Below are positions 57,101 to 64,000 of a stretch of 64,000 nt of DNA, piece by piece. This stretch comes from Owenia fusiformis (taxonomy: Eukaryota; Annelida; Polychaeta; Sabellida; Oweniidae): the NCBI GenBank assembly GCA_903813345.2, contig CAIIXF020000003.1, positions 5,355,815-5,419,814 on the forward strand. The letters run 5' to 3'. The position numbers were made by a program, and so were the translations under genes. A model generated the notes under the pieces. That model had not been told where the DNA came from. It was given only the letters and a program-made list of their open reading frames with translations, and did not search any database. Every line of letters starts with the position of its first letter. Position 1 is the stretch's first letter.

Positions 57101-60100
57101 CTCAGCCTAGCACCGGCCGACGTGTTTTCCGATGTGGTTACGATGGGGCTGCGATGACATGATGAGGGAGCTCGGTGAGAGCCCGGTGAAATTTAACTCC
57201 GAAGTTAAAATTTCACCGAGCTACCACCGATGCGGTTTTAAGCAACAAACGCCACGGATGTCCGGCCGGTGTTTGGCCGAGTTCGGTGAAAATTGCATCA
57301 CTGGCTCATCGTAACCTCATCGGCCGGGCTATGTGACTAGGCCATTAGTAATCACAACGTCACGGCAACCATAGGATTGTAGTGTAAACCAAAACATTTT
57401 GGCATTATGACGTTATGGGCCACGTGGGGACCAGTGAGAGATCACGTGGGGGCCAACAACGTCACAACCAATTCGAATATTGCTTATTAAGCAGCTATAA
57501 CGATCGTTAGAGTGAAATAGTTTTCGCACTACTGATGAGAAAACATGTCCAAATACATTTATCAAAAAATTATATCGATTCCTTTAGGTTAAAAATACCA
57601 TTTCATATCTGCTTTAAGTATCTTTTCCATTGAGTATCCTTGTTTTAAGCAGTACCATGTATCTACACATGTGTAACTTAGTGATGAGAATGATGCATTT
57701 ATAGATTTTTGCATTTAAATGTTTAGCATCTTTAACATTTGATAAGATATCATTCTCATATGATTAAATTCATATATCTAAAATGGTTACATTTATATTG
57801 ATGGAAAATGGAGGATGGGGATTATAATTTTATTATTCCCTGTATCTCTGATTTTAGTTCTTTCTTTTGACCCAAATGGATATGGATAACAGAAAAATCT
57901 GATTTTGATTTTAGATTTGTGCTTGTATGTTTCAGAGCAATGATGATGACCGCAGACTAGAGGAGCGTCAGAAAGTCATCAATGGTTCAGTTGGGAGTGG
58001 AGTTCATCGTAAACTTATTCTCGGGACAGGTTTACATAACAAAGACAAACTTTCTGGGTTAGTCAGGGTCCGTTACTAGAAAACATTCAAAAACATTCAA
58101 AAAAACTTAAAAGAGTAAATCATGAATATTCAAGCTTTCATGTATCAGATCAGAAAACATGTAAATTTGAACTAGTGTTCTCACAATATTTTATCTATTT
58201 TCACATCTTACAAGGTTCTTGCTTTAATTCACAACTCTCTTCACAATTTCAAATATTTATTTACACAGCATCTTTATAAAAGGTAGAAAGACAAAACAGT
58301 TGGAGTTCATATGGGAAATGTCATTTTAGCAATGATGGGACGGTTCGGTTCGGTTCGGTTTTTCGGATCATCAGCCGTCGGTTCGGTTTTTTCGGTTCGG
58401 TTCATTCATTTTAAGGATTTGTATTGATTGACATGATTAGCTGCTTTGTCTCTGACTTCACTGCTGACTGTCACTTTCTTTTATCCAAACGGCTGATTTT
58501 AGCTTTGTGGGGGCTGCAATAATCTTCATTTCTTTTGGGAAAACGGGAATTTGAGATCCAGATGCCATATTTGAATGTATTCTGGGTGCGCACAAAATAA
58601 TACCCTATATCGAATCTTTTCCATCGAATCTTTGTATCAATTATTCCACGTTATAACAATATTTTATAGATGGAATTTTATGTTATAGTATTTCATGAAC
58701 AATACATATTATTTAGAATACACGACTAAAATAATATAGTACCAGGGACCACATGATTGATTACCGAGGGATACGAATACGCGGATACGAAACGAATCTA
58801 GTAAACGAGTGAGCTAGCAACAGACAAGACAGACAAGGTAGGGACTTGGAATATCAAAAATGTTGCTGTAAAACAGTGTTTTTAACTGTTTTATTGATAC
58901 TTGACCAATGAAATATTAATCCGAAAACGATCCGAAAAGCTGATCCGAAAGTAGGGCCGTGATCCGAAAACCGATCAGAAGGCTATGAACCGCGGTTTTT
59001 CGGTATTTCGGTTATCCGTCCCACCCCTACATTTTAGCCAGGCCACAGGACAAGGGGTCTTTATTTTGACTTTTTGTTTGTCTTAAAAAACAAAAAGAGA
59101 CCTTTCAAATGAGCCATGGCTTGTGTCTTAGCAATTTTTTCTTGCATATACACATGTATAGACAAAAAGTCAGATTTGAATTAAGCACATTTTCCCTTCT
59201 CATCTTGGGCACATTTTTTGCTCTATAGCACAATTTTAATTTTTGTGACCAGTTTTCCTATGGCCAGGCTCATTTGGTTTTTGAAACTTGAGACTTTTCT
59301 GCCTTTATTTGGAAATTCAAAATTATTGATTATACTGTCATTTTATATATTTAGGGAGTCTGGTGTGATGCCCAGTGCAACATTGGAGTTTGCAGCTCTT
59401 TGTTTACGAAATGCTCTTAGTTTGCTCCCAGAAGACAGCTCCTCTACAGACTCTAGCACAAGAGTGTCCTCTAATGAAGACTCTGAACAGAAGTAAGTTA
59501 TCATAATTTGTACTGTTAATCTTTACAGTATGTCACTTTTGTGGCAAATTTGCAAGTTTCCCACTTCCAGTGTGTCCTTGCATGAGTTTGGATTAATAGC
59601 ATAAGTTAACAATATACCTTTGTTACTTCTCAGTTCATTTGTTAGAAATTACTTATATACAAAAAGAATAGCATTTTCTATTTACCAGCTGCTTTCAACT
59701 AGAAGACTATTAAAGTGAGCAGGCCTCTTTGAATTAAGTTTTCCTAGAGTAGACGTGTTAAACATTTGAAAACTCATGTACTATGTTGAATCATTTTAGA
59801 GGAGGTGGTGATATTGTGTATACCCATGTACTATGTTGAATCATTTCAGAGGAGGTGGTGATATTGTGTATACTCATGTACTATGTTGAATCATTTCAGA
59901 GAAGGTGGTGATATTGTGTATACTCATGTACCATATTGAATCATTTCAGAGGAGGTGGTGATATTGTGTATACTCATGTACCATGTTGAATCATTTCAGA
60001 GGAGGTGGTGATATTGTGTATACTCATGTACTATGTTAAATCATTTCAGAGGAGGTGGTGATATTGTGTATACTCATGTACCATGTTGAATCATTTCAGA

Positions 60101-63100
60101 GGAGGTGGTGATATTGTGTATACTCATGTACTATGTTAAATCATTTCAGAGGAGGTGGTGATATTGTGTATACTCATGTACCATGTTGAATCATTTCAGA
60201 GGAGGTGGTGATATTGTGTATACTCATGTACCATGTTGAATCATTTCAGAGGAGGTGGTGATATTGTGTATACTCATGTACTATGTTAAATCATTTCAGA
60301 GGAGGTGGTGATATTGTGTATACTCATGTACCATGTTGAATCATTTCAGAGGAGGTGGTGATATTGTGTATACTCATGTACCATGTTGAATCATTTCAGA
60401 GAAGGTGGTGATATTGTGTATACTCATGTACCATATTGAATCATTTCAGAGGAGGTGGTGATATTGTGTATACTCATGTACCATGTTGAATCATTTCAGA
60501 GGAGGTGGTGATATTGTGTATACTCATGTACCATGTTGAATCATTTCAGAGGAGGTGGTGATATTGTGTATACTCATGTACCATGTTGAATCATTTCAGA
60601 GGAGGTGGTGATATTGTGTATACTCATGTACTATGTTAAATCATTTCAGAGGAGGTGGTGATATTGTGTATACTCATGTACCATGTTGAATCATTTCAGA
60701 GAAGGTGGTGATATTGTGTATACTCATGTACCATATTGAATCATTTCAGAGGAGGTGGTGATATTGTGTATACTCATGTACCATGTTGAATCATTTCAGA
60801 GGAGGTGGTGATATTGTGTATACTCATGTACCATGTTGAATCATTTCAGAGGAGGTGGTGATATTGTGTATACTCATGTACCATGTTGAATCATTTCAGA
60901 GGAGGTGGTGATATTGTGTATACTCATGTACTATGTTGAATCATTTCAGAGGAGGTGGTGATATTGTGTATACTCATGTACTATGTTGAATCATTTCAGA
61001 GGAGGTGGTGATATTGTGTATACTCATGTACCATGTTGAATCATTTCAGAGGAGGTGGTGATATTGTGTATACTCATGTACTATGTTGAATCATTTCAGA
61101 GGAGGTGGTGATATTGTGTATACTCATGTACCATGTAACTGTTGAATCATTTCAGAGGAGGTGGTGATATTGTGTATACTCATGTACCATGTTGAATCAT
61201 TTCAGAGGAGGTGGTGATATTGTGTATACTCATGTACTATGTTGAATCATTTCAGAGGAGGTGGTGATATTGTGTATACTCATGTACCATGTTGAATCAT
61301 TTCAGAGGAGGTGGTGATATTGTGTATACTCATGTACCATGTTGAATCATTTCAGAGGAGGTGGTGATATTGTGTATACTCATGTACCATGTTGAATCAT
61401 TTCAGAGGAGGTGGTGATATTGTACTAGTTGATGCAAGTCCTGGTAATCCTATGAAACCTGGGGAGGTAGCAAATATAAGGTACAAGCCCACTTGTTCTA
61501 GCCAATAATCTCTTATCTCAAATCTCTTAAATCAATGTCAGGAGAAAATGCAGCAAAATATAAATATTTAATAGCACCCTGTCAAATGTGAAGTATTGAT
61601 ATGATTTGATCAAAATGTGTAATATTAGGATTTAGCGTCCTGTTGAGAGATCATTGCTTAAATATATAATTTGCTATTATTTGCTTATTTTGTGTTATTA
61701 GGTGTTCCATGCTCGCACAGAGTGCCTATGTGGCTCTTTGTCTAAAGGATTATCTCATGGCTTTGTCACATGCAGAAACACTTCTCAAGCAATCTCGACT
61801 TTCAGGTGCACATAGGTAAGCAAAATAGTTTTGAATATTTCTGTAAATAAAGTCCATGTTTCATCCAGATTCCTACAATGTAGGTCACATGTTTAAATAT
61901 TTTCAGAAAGCTTAGAATAGCTAGAATATAGCTTAGCTTAGAATATATCCAGATTCTTAGGCCACATACTTGATATTTTCAGATACCTAGGCCACATGTA
62001 TGTATCAGAAGCCCTAGCTCAACTTGACTGCATAGCAGACAGCATCAGTCATCTGAACCCTGAGGCTGTCACTGATGTCCTCACAACTTTTCCAGAACAA
62101 AAACATATTGACCCGGAAAAGGAGAAGAATGGGGATCAAGAACATTCAGAATCTGATGGTTGGTAGTCTATGTTTGAAGTGAGAAATAACAATCTTAAAG
62201 TAATGGTTTCAAACTCTGTCAGATATCAATGTGCTGGATGGTTACCAAGCAAACGTGTAGCACTGTTTGATCACATGTTCATTCTCGACTTAATCTTGCT
62301 TACAGTTTGACTTTTGTTTGAATATTCATATGGAGACTACTCTTTTCATTGAAATATTTATCAAGTCTTGGTTTATGTGACTAAAACTGTATTGATTTTA
62401 TATAAGGTGGCGCTTTGTTCCCTTGGGCACCAAAAGATGTCACTAAGGCCCGAGCCATAATGCAGTACAATCTTGCAGTTGCCCATGCCATGAGGGAAGA
62501 GTACGAAAAAGCTAGCACAAATCTGTCAAAGGTGAGGCATATGTTAATGGGGAGCATCTTTTATGTTGGAGAATACCCAAAAATATTTCAAAATTAAAAA
62601 CTTCAAAGTGTCCAATTGACTTAAGTCAAAATGAATGATGTTTGGTAAACAATAAAAAGTAGCTTTGTAATGGGCATGTTTTTGGGTCTATTGTACATTC
62701 TTAGACTTAGTGATATATTATACTCAATGATTGTGAATTTTCTAGCGATCTGATTGGCCCATGTGATGTTAGTATACATGTATCCTGTACTTTCATCCCA
62801 TGGGATAAAGAATCTTACACTCGGGCATCATCTGAACCACACACTTTGATGTCTTATTCATCATTTTCTGAACTTACCCCAATCATTCCTAATGTCATTG
62901 AATAAAAATGTTTTTGGAATACATTTTCTGTGGCACAATATTGACTTGAATCATTGAGTAACTGATAACATTGAGACAAACCAGGATCAAATACTAGGAA
63001 TCGTCATTGATTGCATCTCATTATATTATTGAATTCTCATGGTACTTTTTATATTTAATTGCAGAGTATTGCAGGGATTGGGACACCTCTTCCAGCACAA

Positions 63101-63675
63101 ACATATTTCCTCAGACTTTACTTAGATCTAATTGAAGGTGAGCTACATTCTTGCTTGCTCATTTTGCCCAGGCATATATATAACGAGTAGTCAAGTTGAT
63201 AATTCATGGACTGTTGTTCTACTCCACGAGGGTTGTCCAAAAAGTCTTAAAACATAACTTCGATTTCATCAATTTTCATTCTTTTGACATCATAAAATTC
63301 ACCTAATTGATGTCTTCATACCTTTGTTGAACTTCCAAGGCTGGTCTTTTATTACTAACATGAGTCCAGAGTTGTAATTAAGTGATTTCAATACACTACT
63401 ATCTGATAGAAGCAAATAAATACTTGCAAGTAGCTGTTTTGGCATGAGGCAAAAAAATGCCTGGTTACTAGTTGTTTCTTCATCGTTGTAGAAAATGAGT
63501 GATAACTGAGAAGATGGTGGTGCCCTTTGAAAACACAGCAAATTAAAGTTATTAAATGTATCAATATTCAGTTACTTGTAATTGAAAAAATCCTAATTTT
63601 TTTTCAGGCCGCAGAAGAATCGCACAAGGAATAATTAAGGATCATTTTGGTCATGTGACCCCAAATAGAGTTTAG
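42133..63675 (+). CDS. CNOT10: CNOT10, CCR4-NOT complex subunit 10 (TPR protein), complete
   Basis: TPR scaffold of the CCR4-NOT deadenylase complex; in the family it pairs with CNOT11 on the CNOT1 N-terminus. Exons: 42133-42408, 48348-48498, 49488-49681, 49931-50014, 50125-50380, 50793-50995, 57936-58057, 59355-59492, 61406-61480, 61702-61815, 61983-62158, 62407-62531, 63065-63137, 63608-63675 (stop TAG). Phases join cleanly: 2055 nt, 684 aa (human 744). Diagnostic blocks: [99 protein letters not shown] and [10 protein letters not shown]. The ATG at 42133 follows a possible 5'-UTR acceptor (CAG at about 42109). Intron 1 (5.9 kb) and intron 6 (6.9 kb) are full of mobile elements. Exon 9's acceptor is the last of 33 tandem copies. 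The C-terminal exon ([17 protein letters not shown]) is the least certain part. Confidence 0.94.
42561..42951. mobile_element. Foldback element rich in TGTCCC/GGGACA words
   Basis: Ends AGCCGTACACCAATGGGACA and TGTCCCATTGGTATACAGCT are inverted copies. The interior holds many GGGACA and TGTCCC words in both orientations (for example GGGACAATGTCC). Small ORFs on both strands are artefacts of the repeats. CNOT10 intron 1. Confidence 0.6.
43020..43812. other. CNOT10 intron 1 segment without a recognised element
   Basis: Between the TGTCCC foldback and the long-TIR element. On the minus strand [18 protein letters not shown] can be read near 43700, possibly a worn transposase piece, but I cannot place it. 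Nothing else recognised. Confidence 0.3.
43813..47433. mobile_element. Element with ~270-bp terminal inverted repeats, 3.6 kb
   Basis: Arms 43813-44083 and 47165-47433 are inverted copies at roughly 85-90% identity (AAAATATTTTAACGAAATTC, CCGCCTAAAGTCTTTCCAGA, TACAGTGCATTAGGCCAATA). No transposase recognised. A second, TTAA-flanked element occupies most of the interior. CNOT10 intron 1. Confidence 0.7.
44248..47002. mobile_element. TTAA-flanked element nested in the 43813-47433 element
   Basis: TTAAAGGGAATGCGAAGTTT at left and AAACTTCGCATTCCCTTTAA at right are exact inverted copies including TTAA; further in, TGACGTCATTGATGCC is mirrored near 46810-46840. 2.75 kb, AT-rich, with no ORF over about 85 codons and no recognisable protein. 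The TTAA target suggests a piggyBac-like non-autonomous element. Confidence 0.65.
47434..48347. other. CNOT10 intron 1 right part
   Basis: AT-rich; the 83-codon minus ORF at 47417-47668 has no recognisable motif. No repeat or gene identified. Confidence 0.4.
48796..49023. repeat. Tandem duplication of a 114-bp unit
   Basis: Two near-identical copies starting ACTGTCAAAAGTAAGTTCC and ending GGACAGTCTCTTTC. The minus strand reads [20 protein letters not shown] in both, which may be a decayed coding fragment of unknown origin. In CNOT10 intron 2, not at a splice junction. Confidence 0.75.
50635..50690 (-). mobile_element. Left-end fragment of a pearl/Helentron-like element
   Basis: Reverse complement reads AACTAGACAACAGCAACGCC, AAAGCGTAGCAAATCCATTGAAC, matching the left end of the copy at 27679 and lacking core and right end. 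CNOT10 intron 5. Confidence 0.55.
51598..52671 (-). pseudogene. LINE ORF2, C-terminal part beyond the in-frame stop
   Basis: Same reading frame as the upstream ORF2 segment. Contains the thumb/connection region ([18 protein letters not shown]) and a C-terminal zinc-knuckle motif [19 protein letters not shown], ending FDYGRL. Cut off from the RT domain by one nonsense codon. Confidence 0.85.
52675..55140 (-). CDS. LINE ORF2, endonuclease and reverse transcriptase part
   Basis: The open frame begins right after the ORF1 TAG. The first ATG (55023) already lies inside the endonuclease, after WNVNGF, so it cannot be the natural start. APE domain residues about 10-230, RT about 500-790 with YADD. 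Interrupted by TAA just after VHYRPTS; the same frame resumes through [10 protein letters not shown] to 51598. Confidence 0.85.
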   Translation of the reverse strand, partial: GNSRHCLSIATWNVNGFSLKNNENSAFRKAIIANLDCDILCLNETFLRDTQELNIPGYKWIGQNRTDLHQRARRGAGGVGILIKSDILKDFNYEVLDRSTPGILWLKLQNGSYSICLCACYLPPLSSSTRNNDPEAFFSTLLQGVYEYQNDGVLCILGDLNARLGHNSDFVEGVDDVPIRVPLDTTSNAFGDHLLNFLVDSSFCTLNGRLGSDDFTCISHKGKSVVDYICTSHEHLNSFSDFKVLKMSRVIDEFHLNAPRVLPDHSIVYCTLDMPNLNSDKNESDSSFMSDDDKSRKYKINNVPLDFMASEEVLSKVNDTIQRLMLINENDKRINSLYSEFAIILDHEMSKTFEQIKTKPKGNNHKFFKKPYWNEELQKQWNMKKESESLWLNCKESAKKRNLKELYCIERRHFDKLHRKYKRNYQQKEQLNLLELSNKANSQDFWKYIGKLGIAQERKQELPWEVTDPEGNNSIRGHQNVLNAWAKTYEQLYSTVINNEEFDEDHYSNIKRAVTQIDQQDSDENNPMNNEITIEEVATAVGRAKLRKAAGVDNIPAEVLKNPTCIAMLHNIISECFNTGIVPKQWMQCVISPIYKDGIKTNPLNYRAISLISVPCKIYCDILNMRLTTFLEENKLLSDEQNGFRKKRSCLDQVHSLYSIINNRKLSKLDTFVCYIDYIKAFGSLNRDCLWFKMNKIGIKGKMFKAVKSLYQDVTCSVRINGILTPWFSAKSGTKEGCLLSPTIFSIYVDSIAEEIKSLNCGVTINDEKVCILMYADDIALIAETPQDLQRMLNVVNQWCRKWRLSIGQKKTKIVHYRPTS
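55141..56082 (-). CDS. LINE ORF1 protein (nucleic-acid-binding type)
   Basis: 313 aa. N-terminal third Ser/Thr/Pro-rich; residues about 105-190 look coiled-coil ([32 protein letters not shown]); residues about 195-313 ([48 protein letters not shown]) resemble the RRM-like/C-terminal domain of LINE ORF1 proteins. Ends in TAG, after which the ORF2 frame continues. Confidence 0.75.
   Translation of the reverse strand: MGPVKNGVVKTVSRSNAKTANKTNNGYISKPTMDKATKVPSTAMEEALRGCSHRGGTPPRPVQTRAAPIASRAEVGSSISRENNTSDVIVMQHVSQTQGEQPAVQRDALAHIMDMFSSIQQGQQTIKSSIQNVYDEIAAQEVRLMQRIEEKLSVTTDDIKIQVETVRSDLQSQINKLESANNASNSAIDMCDIVIKNIEESENENCEQKINDLIRDALDIPDMKVNSATRCPKRLGTTYPGIIIARVNKETRTAIMKSKKKLKSSTTRSKVYIEDFMTPENKKVNDNLRAVLRAMGQNDNFNLVNGRFLPKKK
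56672..57344. mobile_element. GC-rich PIF/Harbinger-like MITE
   Basis: A 27-bp terminal inverted repeat beginning TGGC(T/C)TAGTCACATAGCCC, with one mismatch, flanked by TTA on both sides (56669-56671, 57345-57347), as expected for PIF/Harbinger. The interior is GC-rich with many CGGCCG and GAGCTCGG words, strikingly unlike the AT-rich surroundings. Outside it, GGCCCCCACGTGAT (about 56611) and ATCACGTGGGGGCC (about 57440) are also inverted, so it may sit inside an older foldback of about 1.1 kb. Confidence 0.7.
58331..59029. mobile_element. hAT-like non-autonomous element with CGGTTCGGTT-rich ends
   Basis: Flanked by the direct repeat CATTTTAGC (58322-58330, 59030-59038), consistent with the 8-bp target duplication of hAT elements. 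The right end reads as TAGGGGTGGGACGG, the left AATGATGGGACGG. Subterminal arms rich in CGGTTCGGTT and, inverted, CCGAAAACGATCCG. CNOT10 intron 7. Confidence 0.7.
59774..61423 (+). repeat. Minisatellite F: CNOT10 exon 9 acceptor junction, 33 copies of 50 bp
   Basis: The unit is TTTCAG followed by AGGAGGTGGTGATATTGT (first 18 nt of exon 9), then GTATACTCATGTACCATG and TTGAATCA. Acceptor-linked exon starts fall every 50 bp from 59800 to the functional one at 61406; one unit (about 61130) carries a 6-bp insertion. Variants (TACTATG versus TACCATG, GAAGG versus GAGGAGG, CATATTG) recur with 300- and 500-bp spacing, indicating block duplications of several units. Every copy keeps the AG and the 18 exonic bases. 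Confidence 0.95.
61868..61998 (+). repeat. Decayed duplication of the CNOT10 exon 11 acceptor junction
   Basis: Exon 11 begins after ATTTTCAG with ATACCTAGGCCACATGT at 61983. The 110 bp before it contain two imperfect copies of the same block: AGATTCCTACAATGTAGG...ATATTTTCAG near 61868-61907, and AGATTCTTAGGCCACATAC...ATATTTTCAG near 61950-61982. An AGCTTAGAATA repeat lies between them. It looks like an old version of the same process that made the larger arrays. Confidence 0.6.
63226..63300. mobile_element. Single mariner-like terminal repeat
   Basis: CGAGGGTTGTCCAAAAAGTC resembles the ends of the elements at 926 and 31702. No matching right end found before exon 14, so the element is truncated or decayed. 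CNOT10 intron 13. Confidence 0.35.
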
Positions 63676-64000
63676 CATTTTGGGAAATGTAATAAGATGG
63701 ACTTAAAAAGAGGCCCCATGGATAAAAGCACACCCCTTTTAAACAAAGAATACGGGGATAGACTTTCATCCATCTTTAAAAGTATAAAAGGAAATTGAGA
63801 AATATCCAGGAGAGCCCCCTGGAGGGAGCTTTTTTACGGGACATATTTCTCAAATCTTGCATGTGGAATATCATTGTTACAATTGAACATCTGAACTTCA
63901 TGACATGTTTTAGAAATAGATTTATAAATAATAACATAAATGAATTCCACTTTATTTGCCCTAAAGACATATTTGAGTTGTCAATTTAATTGACATAATG

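Noticed and set aside
1-64000. Retrovirus, LTR element or Polinton
   Set aside because: No LTR pairs, gag/pol/integrase or capsid-like ORFs were seen; the reverse transcriptases present are LINE type.

Overview
The window looks like nuclear DNA from an AT-rich invertebrate animal, probably marine. It holds three intron-rich conserved animal genes whose exons have matching GT-AG phases. It also holds many short DNA-transposon relics, LINEs, and repeats with an (ACGG)n tract and a GTTCGATGGGAT-like end, a layout known from pearl/Helentron-type elements of oysters and other marine invertebrates. I cannot assign the phylum. No prokaryotic, organellar or viral genes were seen.

Gene layout. (1) CPSF1, the large cleavage and polyadenylation specificity factor subunit, lies on the minus strand from its start codon at 38471 down to 1 and runs off the left edge; 17 coding exons (about 626 codons, the N-terminal 40-45%) are visible. 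(2) AGXT2, the mitochondrial alanine-glyoxylate aminotransferase 2, lies on the plus strand from about 13393 to 25426 in 13 recognised exons. It sits entirely inside the 20.1-kb intron 14 of CPSF1, in opposite orientation. (3) CNOT10, a CCR4-NOT subunit, lies on the plus strand at 42133-63675 in 14 exons encoding 684 aa. It is divergent from CPSF1 across a 3.7-kb intergenic region. CPSF1 acts in adding poly(A) tails and CNOT10 in the complex that removes them; nothing in the sequence shows that their proximity matters.

The most striking feature is a set of six minisatellites in these genes. Each is a tandem amplification of an exon-intron junction, carrying the end of an exon together with its splice site: AGXT2 exon 1 donor (8 copies), exon 4 acceptor (about 10) and exon 8 donor (26); CPSF1 exon 8 acceptor (3) and exon 10 acceptor (9, interrupted by a transposon); and CNOT10 exon 9 acceptor (33 copies of exactly 50 bp). 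A decayed seventh case lies at CNOT10 exon 11. So 6-7 of 41 introns contain arrays of duplicate splice sites next to a single functional one. I recall junction-spanning minisatellites being described in amphioxus under the name 'mirage', but could not check this.

Most of the remaining DNA is mobile elements. There is a nearly whole two-ORF LINE (minus, about 51240-56100) in CNOT10 intron 6, a 5'-truncated LINE with a 12-bp target duplication (32076-34446), and an L1/Tx1-like LINE fragment (34978-36676) flanked by 115-bp direct repeats and itself interrupted by a Helentron-like element. There are also mariner-like remnants, TTAA-flanked, hAT-like and PIF/Harbinger-like non-autonomous elements, and several long foldbacks. 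No tRNA, rRNA or CRISPR array was recognised.
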